The notes below the pieces were generated by a model. That model was not told the origin of the DNA. It did no database searches and saw nothing but the letters and a program-made list of their open reading frames with translations. DNA of 64,000 nt from a virus, in the IMG/VR virus record IMGVR_UViG_3300031873_000001, positions 62,001 to 126,000 of that record; one strand, written 5' to 3'. Each line of letters begins with the position of its first letter. Position 1 is the first letter of the stretch. The position numbers and the translations under genes were made by a program. Below, in pieces: positions 1-7,115 of this stretch.

Positions 1-1
1 T

Positions 2-619
2 ACGGAGGTCCAGAAGCCGAAGGCGCCAGCAGAGGAGAAGTCTGTCCCTGCGGGCGAGCCGGTCTCGGAGCCCGAGGCGACCGTTCCTGTTTCGGGTGTG
101 GCCGCCCGGATCGTTCAGCTCAGGGACGACGGGAAGACCCACTTGCAGATCGCCAACGAGCTCGGGGTCTCGAGGGGGAAGGTGTGGAGAGTTCTAAAGG
201 GGGGATCCAGCGGCGGGGGTCAATCCGAAAGCTCCCGTCGTGATGCAGGGCCGGAGTCTGCGGAGCCCCCCGATGGAGATGCCCCGCTGAAGTCCGTTGC
301 CCCGCAGACGCAGGGAGAGGCGCAGGAGGCTGAAGTTCCAGCCGCAGAGGTCTGTCCTGGAACTGCCCCGGCAGATGACGCGCCGGTCAAGTCTCCTCAA
401 GTGCAGGTCAAGATAATCAAGCCGTCCTTTGAAGGCCCGGAGATCGGGACGCTCGAGCCGGAGACGGTCTGCCGGACGGAGTGGGGGACGAAGGTCGTGG
501 TCAAGGAACAGCGTCCGACCACGACCGGGATATTCGTAGACCACCAGGGAGGCTTCACGAACAGCGTTCCCAAGACCTTGAAGGTGGAAGTCGTTCCCCC
601 GAACGGGAAGAGGGCGTGA
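2..619 (+). CDS. HTH-containing Pro/Ala/Glu-rich protein, 5' end outside window
   Basis: The frame is open from the first bases of the window, so the gene starts upstream. A GTG at 98 is in frame but has no convincing ribosome site, and the Pro/Ala/Glu/Lys-rich composition continues upstream of it. About 35 residues in is a resolvase-like helix-turn-helix (IANELGVSRGKVWRVL). Long Pro/Ala/Glu linkers flank it, and a charged C-terminal domain follows (from about IIKPSFEGPEIG). Possible DNA-binding or virion protein; the function is not recognised. The stop overlaps the next ATG. Confidence 0.7.
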   Translation, partial: TEVQKPKAPAEEKSVPAGEPVSEPEATVPVSGVAARIVQLRDDGKTHLQIANELGVSRGKVWRVLKGGSSGGGQSESSRRDAGPESAEPPDGDAPLKSVAPQTQGEAQEAEVPAAEVCPGTAPADDAPVKSPQVQVKIIKPSFEGPEIGTLEPETVCRTEWGTKVVVKEQRPTTTGIFVDHQGGFTNSVPKTLKVEVVPPNGKRA

Positions 620-831
620 TGATTACGGATCAGAATCGGGCCGAGCTCCAGCGGATCAGCCGGGGGATGAACTCCTGGATGCAGAGGCGGTTCTTCGGAA
701 GGCCAGCGCCCGTGGCTCCCGTCCGGGTCGTGTGCCCGAAGTGCGGAGGGCAGGCCGAGCAGAAGCGTGGCCGGGTGTGGGCTCACAGAAAACCGGACGG
801 GTCTGGGGTGTGCAACGGCATAGTGAAATGA
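619..831 (+). CDS. Small zinc-ribbon protein, 70 aa
   Basis: Starts at an ATG overlapping the upstream TGA, a translational-coupling arrangement. Encodes MITDQNRAELQR..., with one CPKCGG knuckle and a later Cys (GVCNG), suggesting a single zinc-binding site. No family recognised. It ends just before a strongly structured non-coding stretch. Confidence 0.6.
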   Translation: MITDQNRAELQRISRGMNSWMQRRFFGRPAPVAPVRVVCPKCGGQAEQKRGRVWAHRKPDGSGVCNGIVK

Positions 832-832
832 T

Positions 833-945
833 TCAGCGTGGCGAGCGCGATCTGGCGTGGAGGGACCCGTTTCTCCCCTCCTGCCTAAGCGGGTTGGATG
901 AACGAAGGCTTGGGGCTGATCGCCCAACCCACCGCGCCACGCTGA
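833..945 (+). ncRNA. Candidate structured RNA (three-way junction)
   Basis: A perfect 11-bp outer stem (TCAGCGTGGCG at 833-843 with CGCCACGCTGA at 935-945) encloses two more perfect stems: GGAGGG/CCCTCC (859-864 with 876-881) and GGGTTGG/CCAACCC (891-897 with 924-930). Together they form a closed three-way junction. It ends one base before the ATG of the next gene, which then has no room for a Shine-Dalgarno site, so it could be a cis-regulatory leader or a processed small RNA. The pairing is seen directly; the role is inferred. Confidence 0.5.
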
Positions 946-946
946 T

Positions 947-1138
947 ATGAAGAGACTGCTGAACGTTTCGGAGGCCGCTGAGTATCTCGGCCTCAAGAAG
1001 CAGACCCTCTACAAGTGGGTCTGCCTGAAGAAGATCGCCTACGTCAAGGCAGGCCGGAGGACGATGTTCGATATGGCCGATCTGAATACCTTTATCGAAT
1101 TGAACCGGGTCGATCCGGTCGTCGTGAGGAGTAGATGA
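947..1138 (+). CDS. Excisionase/AlpA-type helix-turn-helix protein
   Basis: A 63-aa protein of the MerR-like HTH_17 type: LLNVSEAAEYLGLKKQTLYKW is the helix-turn-helix, followed by a basic wing (VKAGRRTMFDMADLNTFI). Such proteins act as excisionases or small regulators. The start lies directly against the structured element at 833-945, suggesting that structure controls its translation. The stop overlaps the next gene. Confidence 0.75.
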   Translation: MKRLLNVSEAAEYLGLKKQTLYKWVCLKKIAYVKAGRRTMFDMADLNTFIELNRVDPVVVRSR

Positions 1139-1494
1139 GAGTCGGGTCTGTGGTGACCTTGAAGGTTGAAGGGATGCTCGGGTGTCCGGCAGGGACCCGG
1201 GGCGTGGCCTACGAAGAGTATGACATCGGCGCCGGGCATCCCGGACTCTCATTTATCTTCGCGAACGGGAACTATGACGGCTTCTCTCGGGAGGAGCAGG
1301 TGGCCTACCTGCATGAGATCGGATTCGACGGGGCCGTGGCGGGCTACCAGTTCTCGAATGTCATGAATTTGACCAGGGACTTCTCGATGGGGGTATTCGA
1401 CTTATGCCTGAAGATGGATCGGTTCACATGGAAGGATATTGCCGGGGAGACTGCTGTAGAGGAGGAAAAGTTTGGGGTCCAGGGAGGGCTGTGA
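1135..1494 (+). CDS. Unknown protein with C-terminal FGVQGGL motif
   Basis: 119 aa, start codon overlapping the previous stop. The N-terminus (MRVGSVVTLKVEGMLGCPAGTRG) looks like a small beta-barrel of the SH3/KOW type. It ends in an acidic stretch and FGVQGGL, the terminal motif shared by many proteins in this window (10.5-14.2, 50.1 and 60-63 kb). Function not recognised. Confidence 0.65.
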   Translation: MRVGSVVTLKVEGMLGCPAGTRGVAYEEYDIGAGHPGLSFIFANGNYDGFSREEQVAYLHEIGFDGAVAGYQFSNVMNLTRDFSMGVFDLCLKMDRFTWKDIAGETAVEEEKFGVQGGL

Positions 1495-1495
1495 G

Positions 1496-1753
1496 ATGGA
1501 GTGGAACGCTGGTGACTATTTCGTGGGATCGAGCGGTGACTCAAGGGGAGTTCGTGGATGCAGTTCGTGGGTGAGCTTTCCGTCCGTGGGCGTGGAGGTT
1601 CCTCTGGGGCCGTCTCCAACCATGCGGGGGTTCTTGCCCAACCGGATCGTGGAATGCGGTCACTGCGGGTATCAGACCGTGATCGGAGATCTGTCTAAGG
1701 CCGGGCTCACGGTCCTGAAGTGCCCGGAGTGCGCTGGTCCACTTAAAGTGTAA
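1496..1753 (+). CDS. Small zinc-ribbon protein, 85 aa
   Basis: The ATG at 1496 follows an AGGGAGGG ribosome site located in the end of the previous gene. The C-terminal half carries two CxxC knuckles (CGHC and CPEC), a typical zinc ribbon. The N-terminal half is Gly/Ser-rich. No specific function recognised. Confidence 0.6.
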   Translation: MEWNAGDYFVGSSGDSRGVRGCSSWVSFPSVGVEVPLGPSPTMRGFLPNRIVECGHCGYQTVIGDLSKAGLTVLKCPECAGPLKV

Positions 1754-1773
1754 TCACAGAAGGGAGAGGAGCA

Positions 1774-2442
1774 ATGCCAGACAGATTAGTTAAGATGTCG
1801 ATGTGGAAGGGAATCCTGAAGGACGTTCTCGGGATGACGACCTACGCCACGATACGGGATCCCGACACGGGCCGGGACAACCTGAAGAGCATCCGGATCA
1901 GGGGAGCGAAGGATAAGATCGGCTTCGTGGCGACCAACGGCCACCAGTTCGTTTCCTTAGAGCTCGACCTCGTCAAGGTTGGCGTGGAGGGCGAGGAGAT
2001 GCCGGAGGTTCTTTTGAACTACCGGGACGCCATCAGGATCGTGGACTTTCTCGAGCGTTCCGTCGTCGGGTTGGAGTCTGCGGATATCACCTTCAACCTG
2101 GGGGATCCCGAGGTGGACCTGAAGGAGCGGAAGGCGAGCCTCAGCATCTCGATGAACGGGCGTTCCCTGCAGGTTCCCCTGGCCTACGAGCCTGCCTATC
2201 CGAGCGTCGCCGATATCACGGCGAAGGCCAAGAGCATTCCCGTATCCGTCTGTTTCAACGCCAAGTATCTGATGGAGATGTGCCAGCACATCGGGGCCGA
2301 CGACATCAAGCTCTGCATAGACAAAGAGGCGGGATCTCTTACGCAGGTGACCTTGCTCCCGTCCGGAGTAAGGAAGAACGACAGCATCGATGCCCTGTGC
2401 ATCTTGATGCCGGTCCGTCTTCCGGGAGAGGTGCCGATTTGA
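1774..2442 (+). CDS. Sliding-clamp (DnaN-like) protein, shortened
   Basis: 222 aa; a GGGAGAGG site precedes the ATG. Two features recall bacterial beta clamps: an ATNGHQFVSLEL segment like the ATDGHRLA segment of DnaN, and a C-terminus CILMPVRL like the conserved YxIMPMRL end. Bacterial DnaN is about 370 aa with three domains, so this would hold only about two, perhaps forming a ring from more subunits. It would tether a polymerase, but no polymerase is recognised in this window. The call rests on short motifs. Confidence 0.55.
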   Translation: MPDRLVKMSMWKGILKDVLGMTTYATIRDPDTGRDNLKSIRIRGAKDKIGFVATNGHQFVSLELDLVKVGVEGEEMPEVLLNYRDAIRIVDFLERSVVGLESADITFNLGDPEVDLKERKASLSISMNGRSLQVPLAYEPAYPSVADITAKAKSIPVSVCFNAKYLMEMCQHIGADDIKLCIDKEAGSLTQVTLLPSGVRKNDSIDALCILMPVRLPGEVPI

Positions 2443-2663
2443 GCCCGACTGCTGGCGCCAGCAGTCATCGAGCTCACGAAAAAGTTGAGCTCACGAAGAG
2501 GCGGCTCGAAGTAACTTATCAGTGTCCCAACCTCCACCAGTGGAGCAAGGACTACGAGACGGATATCGTCGGGAAGCCTCTTAGAGCGTTCCCGTCGACC
2601 GACACGTGCTCGGTCTGCGGGAAGGTCGGCAAGACGATCTGCTGGGGATACTCATTGAAATGA
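2439..2663 (+). CDS. Small zinc-finger protein with TTG start
   Basis: A TTG at 2439 overlaps the upstream stop, with GGGAGAGG seven bases before it; the same TTG-in-stop arrangement occurs at 10561. The 74-aa product has C..H and CSVCG motifs suggesting a zinc site. Its first codons contain the 20-bp palindrome at 2447-2466. Function unknown. Confidence 0.55.
   Translation: MSPTAGASSHRAHEKVELTKRRLEVTYQCPNLHQWSKDYETDIVGKPLRAFPSTDTCSVCGKVGKTICWGYSLK
2447..2466. repeat. 20-bp perfect palindrome, copy 1 of 3
   Basis: GACTGCTGGCGCCAGCAGTC is its own reverse complement. Its core TGCTGGCGCCAGCA occurs at 24912-24925 and again, extended, at 57530-57547, each time at a gene boundary. No T-run follows, so it is not a standard intrinsic terminator. 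It may be a protein-binding site or an RNA hairpin. Confidence 0.8.
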
Positions 2664-3000
2664 TGTTAGGCAGGGAGGGGCCTGTGGTGACCCCCGAGCG
2701 GTTTAACTCCGCATGTTTGTAAGGGCGAGCAGGTACTCTAATTGAAATCGTGGAATCCAAAATTAACGAACGGATTCCCAAATTCCCTCCCTGCCTGGAA
2801 TTATAAAGGGCGCGGCGCCGTCATGCGGGCGGTGCGATCAAGTCGGGATTATCTCTACTGGCAAGTGGGGAGTGAGCCCCGGACGTCGCGCTCGATGATA
2901 TCGTGGGGAGCTGACGACTGCCGAGAAGGGACTGCCGTGCCCGGCGACGGTCTCGGATCAGCTGAAGCACTCCCCACGCAGGAATCATAAGGAGGATACG
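2664..3000 (+). ncRNA. Non-coding stretch with two long inverted repeats
   Basis: 337 bp without a convincing gene. It holds a perfect 11-bp inverted repeat (GGCAGGGAGGG 2669-2679 with CCCTCCCTGCC 2785-2795) and a perfect 9-bp one (TGGGGAGTG 2866-2874 with CACTCCCCA 2968-2976), each enclosing about 90-105 nt. Two separate structured RNA domains are plausible. No promoter was recognised directly upstream. Confidence 0.4.
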
Positions 3001-3219
3001 ATGAACGTGACGTTAGAGCAGATTGAAAAGATGGAGACGTTCAAGCCTCTTGAGCGTTGCGAGTCGTCTCGGGCGGAAGATCGGGAATGCCAGGGCTTCT
3101 TGAGGCTAGCTCAGGTGCGACGGGCGAAGGATGCTTCTCATGCGGTCGTGGTTCGGGTCTGTGATGCCTGTGGCCGGAAGCAGGAATCCCACATGGGCTT
3201 CTTTAAGGCGTCATTATGA
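3001..3219 (+). CDS. Small Cys-containing protein, 72 aa
   Basis: A strong AAGGAGG site precedes the ATG. Contains a CDACG knuckle and earlier cysteines (RC, ECQ), suggesting a zinc site. The stop overlaps the next start. Function not recognised. Confidence 0.6.
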   Translation: MNVTLEQIEKMETFKPLERCESSRAEDRECQGFLRLAQVRRAKDASHAVVVRVCDACGRKQESHMGFFKASL

Positions 3220-3812
3220 GGGGACGAACCATCGCGCTTAATAAGACCCAAGAAAGCGACCGAAGGTGGGTTAGAGAAAATAGGGATAAGATTAATAAGT
3301 GGCACCGAAGGTGGCGCGAGAAGAATCCCGAAAGAGTTAGGATTTATGAACAGGCGCGTAGGGCTCGGGAATATGCCAGCGAAGGAACGTTTACTCTGAG
3401 AGAGTGGAAGTTATTGAAGGTTATATATGGCTATCGTTGTCCTGTTTGTGGTGAGAGTGAACCAGAAATTAAACTTACGGTAGACCATATTATTCCACTG
3501 ATAAAGCATGGAAGTAACTTTATAGAAAATATTCAACCTCTCTGCCTGAAATGTAATATACGTAAGGGCGCAGAGGTCTGGAAGGTCTTGCCGAATGGTC
3601 AGAAGATTTTTTTCGACCTTCAAACTATAAACAACGGAAATACTATGAGGGCAAAAAGAATGGAAACGTCTCAACAGGTTCTTCGAGATTGGAAGGCAAT
3701 AATGACGACATGGCCATCCAGGGGGATACCGGGTAGCCCGGCTACCCCCCTGGACGCCTTCCAGGAGGGCAGGAAAGCCCCCTGGGTGCGAGAAGGGGGG
3801 TCGGGTCGATGA
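3216..3812 (+). CDS. HNH homing-type endonuclease
   Basis: 198 aa. The HNH core is clear: CPVCGE, then LTVDHIIPL with the catalytic His pair region, then ENIQPLCLKCN. A basic region rich in Arg/Trp precedes it. The first 450 bp are much more AT-rich than the neighbours, a sign of a mobile gene. The last 30 or so codons run through a strong hairpin (3717-3754) and GC-rich sequence, so the natural C-terminus may be longer than in the original gene. No duplicated neighbour gene end was found here, unlike the other endonucleases of the window. Confidence 0.8.
   Translation: MRGRTIALNKTQESDRRWVRENRDKINKWHRRWREKNPERVRIYEQARRAREYASEGTFTLREWKLLKVIYGYRCPVCGESEPEIKLTVDHIIPLIKHGSNFIENIQPLCLKCNIRKGAEVWKVLPNGQKIFFDLQTINNGNTMRAKRMETSQQVLRDWKAIMTTWPSRGIPGSPATPLDAFQEGRKAPWVREGGSGR
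3717..3754. repeat. Strong hairpin, terminator-like
   Basis: GGGTAGCC c GGCTACCC (3731-3747) is nested inside TCCAGGGGG (3717-3725) and CCCTGGA (3748-3754). There is no T-run. It lies inside the 3' end of the HNH reading frame. Confidence 0.6.
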
Positions 3813-4369
3813 AGTACCTCACCCGCTGGGAAAGGCCTATGGTGATCGGGATGAAAGCCTATGGCAGTATCACGGGGGACTTCCGGAAGCTCATGCCCCG
3901 CCTGGCCGGGGAAGGAGTCCGGCTCGCCGGAGAGCATGGCGTGGGGAACGCCCGGATCGGGATGGACGGGGTGTGCTTCTCAAGGCAGTGTGAGTTCACG
4001 AGCAAGCCCCGGAAGGTCATGGTCGGGGGATGGGATGGAGGAGCGGACGGAGGAGTCGCCGTAGCCGAGCAGAAGAAGGTCGGAGTCGATCCCTGGGAAG
4101 CGTTCTGCTTTCCCCGGACGATCCTTCCGGTCGACTGTGAGCCCTCCCGGGAACATCAGAGCATGGAGTTCGTGGCGACCGACGATGATAACTACCAGCT
4201 CGCCGTGGAGAGCTTCCTTCTGATCGCCAGTTTCTACCTGGGGGAGAATGTGGATGTCCAGACGCAGAGGGATGAGAATGCCAAGAAGGTATTCGCTCGG
4301 GCCATTGAGGTTTGCCGGGCCGTCCTGGGTTACAAAGTCGAGCGCATCCTTGAGAAGGTGGCCGAGTGA
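3809..4369 (+). CDS. Unknown protein, 186 aa
   Basis: The ATG overlaps the HNH stop. No recognisable domain. The N-terminal half is Gly-rich; the C-terminal half is helical (LAVESFLLIASFYL, then a charged helix ending KVERILEKVAE). The stop overlaps the GTG of the next gene. Confidence 0.55.
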   Translation: MKYLTRWERPMVIGMKAYGSITGDFRKLMPRLAGEGVRLAGEHGVGNARIGMDGVCFSRQCEFTSKPRKVMVGGWDGGADGGVAVAEQKKVGVDPWEAFCFPRTILPVDCEPSREHQSMEFVATDDDNYQLAVESFLLIASFYLGENVDVQTQRDENAKKVFARAIEVCRAVLGYKVERILEKVAE

Positions 4370-4728
4370 AGGTCTGTAGGTGGAAGAAGTGCCGGAAGAA
4401 GTTCAAGCCCCGGGCCAATGCTCAGGCGTATTGTAGCACCCGCTGTATGATGGATTCCGGTAACGAGAGGGATAAGCTTTGGTGGAAGGCTCACCCGGAT
4501 AAGGCGAAGAAGATGAACCGGAGGAAGCATCTGCGGAGGCGCCGGGATCCGAAGAAGTGGGAAGCCTACAAGAAGTATCATCGGGATTATAACGCCGTGC
4601 GGTTGGAGCTCGATAAGACCTTCAGGAAGCGTCGGAGGCTCTGGGAGAAGAAGGGACGCCTGAAGCGTCAGCTAATACGGATGGGAGTCGATCCGGCTAC
4701 TCTTGAAAGTCTAACATCGAAAGGATGA
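4366..4728 (+). CDS. Basic zinc-finger protein (CxxxxC...CxxxC)
   Basis: GTG start overlapping the upstream TGA. A short Cys4 finger (C-RWKK-C then Y-C-STR-C) is followed by a very basic helical tail. This finger occurs in phage HNH-associated proteins, and a related small one is at 45060. Probably nucleic-acid binding. Confidence 0.6.
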   Translation: MKVCRWKKCRKKFKPRANAQAYCSTRCMMDSGNERDKLWWKAHPDKAKKMNRRKHLRRRRDPKKWEAYKKYHRDYNAVRLELDKTFRKRRRLWEKKGRLKRQLIRMGVDPATLESLTSKG

Positions 4729-4729
4729 A

Positions 4730-4921
4730 ATGGGAAGAGTCAAGTTCGTGACTGTCCGGCATGTCTGTGGTCACACGGAGACGTTTGAGGTTTTCGGAGA
4801 CCCTCAGAGCAATGCTCTGCTCATGAAGGTCCAGAAGCAAAGGCCGTGCCCGACGTGCGTAACGAAGGCTAAGTCGATCGGCCTTCAGGAGCCCTCGAAG
4901 AATTTTCCGGCGAGGCCTTGA
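4730..4921 (+). CDS. Small zinc-binding protein, 63 aa
   Basis: Has a VCGH knuckle and a CPTC knuckle 30-35 residues apart, fitting one zinc site. The stop overlaps the -35 box of the promoter at 4918. Function unknown. Confidence 0.55.
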   Translation: MGRVKFVTVRHVCGHTETFEVFGDPQSNALLMKVQKQRPCPTCVTKAKSIGLQEPSKNFPARP

Positions 4922-4946
4922 CAATTACATTGAGAACCGTTATAAT
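4918..4946 (+). promoter_or_regulatory. Sigma-70 type promoter (family copy 1)
   Basis: TTGACA (4918-4923), a 17-nt spacer and TATAAT (4941-4946), all perfect consensus. The spacer resembles those of 21260 and 42432 (ATTACxTTGxGAAxCCG-like), so these look like copies of one promoter type. It drives the nucleotidyltransferase gene at 4970. Confidence 0.9.
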
Positions 4947-4969
4947 AAAGCCCATGAAGGAACGATCCG

Positions 4970-5479
4970 ATGGCGAAGGGTAAGCAAATCCCGAGGGAGA
5001 CCGTCGATCCGATCATTGACAAGGTCAACAAGCGACTGCAGGGCGTGGCGTTAAACTTTATGGTCTGCGGGTCGTATCGCCGGGGTTGTCCTCTCGTGAG
5101 GGACGTCGACCTTGTGGCGATCGCATCTCAGGAATCGGACAGGGATCAAATCTTGGAAGCCTTCGGGGAGCTTCTGGATCCGACGTTCCCCCGCTTCCAC
5201 GTCCAGGGCAACCGGGTCCACTCCGGCCCGATCGACTACGTCATGGTCGATCTGAACGTCGGCCTGCCGGACGAGTGGGCGGCGATGGTCTGCTACGCAA
5301 CGGGGAGCATGATGTTTAATATCAAGATGCGTGGCCTTGCCAAGAAGCAGGGATTCAAGCTGTCCCAATATGGCCTGTTCAGGCCGGACGGATCGAAGGT
5401 CGTTACGCCTACGGAGGAGGACGTCTTTAAGGCGATCGGGATGGAGTTCAAGTTTCCGGAAGAGAGAAATATCTACTAG
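4970..5479 (+). CDS. PolX-family nucleotidyltransferase, minimal form
   Basis: 169 aa. CGSYRRG followed by RDVDLVAI is the palm of family X polymerases (GS-x-RRG...D-x-D), a further Asp lies in IDYVMVDL, and the C-terminus has the thumb motifs GSMMFNIKMRGLAKK...YGLF and PTEEDVFKAIG. The N-terminal lyase and fingers domains of cellular PolX are absent. It should transfer nucleotides to DNA or RNA ends; the substrate is unknown. It is the first gene after a consensus promoter. Confidence 0.8.
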   Translation: MAKGKQIPRETVDPIIDKVNKRLQGVALNFMVCGSYRRGCPLVRDVDLVAIASQESDRDQILEAFGELLDPTFPRFHVQGNRVHSGPIDYVMVDLNVGLPDEWAAMVCYATGSMMFNIKMRGLAKKQGFKLSQYGLFRPDGSKVVTPTEEDVFKAIGMEFKFPEERNIY

Positions 5480-5497
5480 ATGGGAGGTGGATGCACG

Positions 5498-6022
5498 ATG
5501 AAGAGCAAAAAGAAACCGACACCCAAGAGGCCAAAGGCGAAGGCGAAGACCGAGGCCCCGAAGGTCAAGACACCCGAGGAGCCCAAGGGTCCAGCGGCTC
5601 CAGAGGCTCCAGCGGCTCCGGAGGCCAAGGCGCCGGAGAAGACTGCCCTTCCGACGTTCCCTGCGGACGTCGAGCTCAAGAACCTTCTGTTGTTTGAGGG
5701 GAGGCTTGGGCCCTTCCAGGTGGGAGAGAAGGTTTACAAGCACATCCTGGACTTTATGTGCGGCCGCTGGTTCTGGGACGAGTCCCTTTACGGTAGTTAC
5801 GTTCCGGAGGAAATTCGGGGGGGCTACGTCCTGCTGTCTAGAGGATGGGGGAATAGCCCGACCGAGAAGTGGAGGGAGTACCTGAGCAAGACTGCCGTCG
5901 ATCGGGGATCTCGAAGGTCGGACGGGACGCTTCCTTCGTGGATGGTGGATTCCCACATGGTCATGACCATTGATCAGTTCAAGGCATGGTTCAATAAGAT
6001 GCTTGATCTTAAATCCCAGTAG
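5498..6022 (+). CDS. Unknown protein with basic and Pro/Ala-rich N-terminus
   Basis: The ATG at 5498 is chosen because GGGAGGTGG lies just before it. The first 60 residues are Lys/Pro/Ala/Glu repeats of KTPEEPKGPAAPEAPAAPEA type, likely disordered. A folded domain of about 110 residues follows, rich in Trp/Tyr/Phe. No family recognised. Confidence 0.6.
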   Translation: MKSKKKPTPKRPKAKAKTEAPKVKTPEEPKGPAAPEAPAAPEAKAPEKTALPTFPADVELKNLLLFEGRLGPFQVGEKVYKHILDFMCGRWFWDESLYGSYVPEEIRGGYVLLSRGWGNSPTEKWREYLSKTAVDRGSRRSDGTLPSWMVDSHMVMTIDQFKAWFNKMLDLKSQ

Positions 6023-6051
6023 GGACTGAGTTCTTAGAGAGGAGGTGAATC

Positions 6052-6579
6052 GTGGCTCAGGAAATTGTCTATACGGGGGAGCCCCCGCAGTTCGTCGATC
6101 CACAGCTCATGCAGGTGTGGGCGTATGTGACGACCCTGGACCCGCTTGACGAGAAGCGGGACGTCGTGGTCGTCGACAATCTCTCTGCGGAGTGGCAGGA
6201 GCGGTATCGGGAGGTGTTCTTCTGGCGCTTCCACCGTCTGCGGACGAAGAACGAAATCGACTTCCACATGAGCGTGAAGGACTTCGAGCAGGTTGCCAAA
6301 CTGGCGGTCGAATACTTCCGCTTCGAGACGATGGAGAACGTCGCTATGCAGGTGTTCTACCGGGATATCCGGGAGAAGTTCAAGCAGTGGGACAAGACCC
6401 AGCTCGGACTCCGGGTGAATACCGAGAAGGACGGGAGGCAACAGCCCGTGGACGTCTGGAAGGTCGTGTGGGTGCCGCCCGTGACCGAATCGGGCAAGCA
6501 AGACACCCTCGTGGATATCATCAAGGCCAACCCGGATCAGGTTCGTCTCATGACCGATCCGTCCTTGAGGACGGGTTAG
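6052..6579 (+). CDS. Unknown protein preceding the Ubl cassette
   Basis: GTG start after GAGGAGGTGAA. 175 aa, mainly helical with many aromatic residues (WRFHRL, VEYFRF). No motif recognised. It lies 42 bp upstream of the Ubl gene and may be co-transcribed with it. Confidence 0.55.
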   Translation: MAQEIVYTGEPPQFVDPQLMQVWAYVTTLDPLDEKRDVVVVDNLSAEWQERYREVFFWRFHRLRTKNEIDFHMSVKDFEQVAKLAVEYFRFETMENVAMQVFYRDIREKFKQWDKTQLGLRVNTEKDGRQQPVDVWKVVWVPPVTESGKQDTLVDIIKANPDQVRLMTDPSLRTG

Positions 6580-6621
6580 TCTTAATCGTTAACTCATTTC
6601 AAACGAAGGGAGGTGACGTAA

Positions 6622-6858
6622 GTGGAGAACGAAAACTTCTTCTATCTGACCAAGCTCGGAGCGACGCCATCGACGCCTCAGCTTCCAACGGATGGGCAGA
6701 GGCTCACCGTAGCCGAGATGATGGAACAGCAGGTCGGCGCGAAGGGGAAGGAGGCCGAGGCCTACACGGTCAACGTCGACGGACGGTCGGTTGGTCTGAA
6801 CGACGTGATCATGCCCGGCTCGAAGGTCGTGGTGATGAAGTCCCTTAGACTTGGGTAA
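6622..6858 (+). CDS. Ubiquitin-like modifier (Ubl)
   Basis: GTG start with a GGGAGGTGA site. 78 aa with a beta-grasp-like pattern (AYTVNVDGRSVGLNDVIMPGSKVVVM), similar in size to the Ubl (protein C) of bacterial PRTRC systems. The chain ends KSLRLG, a free C-terminal glycine after a ubiquitin-like LRL, as needed for E1 activation without trimming. The next genes encode E2, JAB and E1 proteins, which makes the modifier reading strong. The target is unknown. Confidence 0.8.
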   Translation: MENENFFYLTKLGATPSTPQLPTDGQRLTVAEMMEQQVGAKGKEAEAYTVNVDGRSVGLNDVIMPGSKVVVMKSLRLG

Positions 6859-6859
6859 G

Positions 6860-6930
6860 TCCCCTCGGGGGTCCAAGCTCTAGGTCTGCAGACTCGGCGG
6901 CTTGTGGAGACCCCACAGCCGCCGAGGGGA
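6860..6930 (+). promoter_or_regulatory. Alternative hairpins between Ubl and E2 genes
   Basis: An inner 13-nt stem (6895-6907 with 6912-6924, one bulge) competes with an outer stem TCCCCTCGG (6860-6868) with CCGAGGGGA (6922-6930); both use the CCG at 6922-6924. It may adjust the ratio of modifier to enzyme by attenuation or processing. Confidence 0.5.
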
Positions 6931-6961
6931 CATTTAACGAAACGAGAAAGGACATGGCGCA

Positions 6962-7114
6962 ATGGAGGGCATTTACATGCTCAAGGGAGCAGGAGGAACT
7001 CCTGAGAGGATCCCGCATCAAGTATGCCCGTATCAATTCCTCAGAGGTTCAGGTTCCGGAGGGGGATGCCCAACGGGTTGCGGGGCTTCTCTGCTCGGGG
7101 CCGTGGAGCAATGA
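6962..7114 (+). CDS. Short Gly/Cys-rich peptide, 50 aa
   Basis: The ATG at 6962 is well spaced from AAAGGA at 6947-6952, whereas the ATG at 6954 is too close. It encodes MEGIYMLKGAGG... with the segment GSGSGGGCPTGCGASLLG. The stop at 7112 is one base before the E2 ATG at 7116. It lies in another frame from the E2 gene, where a longer open frame could hide it. It could be a Ubl target, a metal-binding peptide or merely a coupling leader. Confidence 0.5.
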   Translation: MEGIYMLKGAGGTPERIPHQVCPYQFLRGSGSGGGCPTGCGASLLGAVEQ

Positions 7115-7115
7115 T

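Noticed and set aside
5051-6103. Long minus-strand frame of 350 codons
   Set aside because: It is antisense to well-supported plus-strand genes with ribosome sites and motifs, and is rich in Arg/Leu as expected for a shadow in GC-rich DNA.
6954-7115. ATG at 6954 as the start of the E2 gene
   Set aside because: Only one base separates it from AAAGGA, and a better frame (6962) and a better E2 start (7116) fit the spacing.
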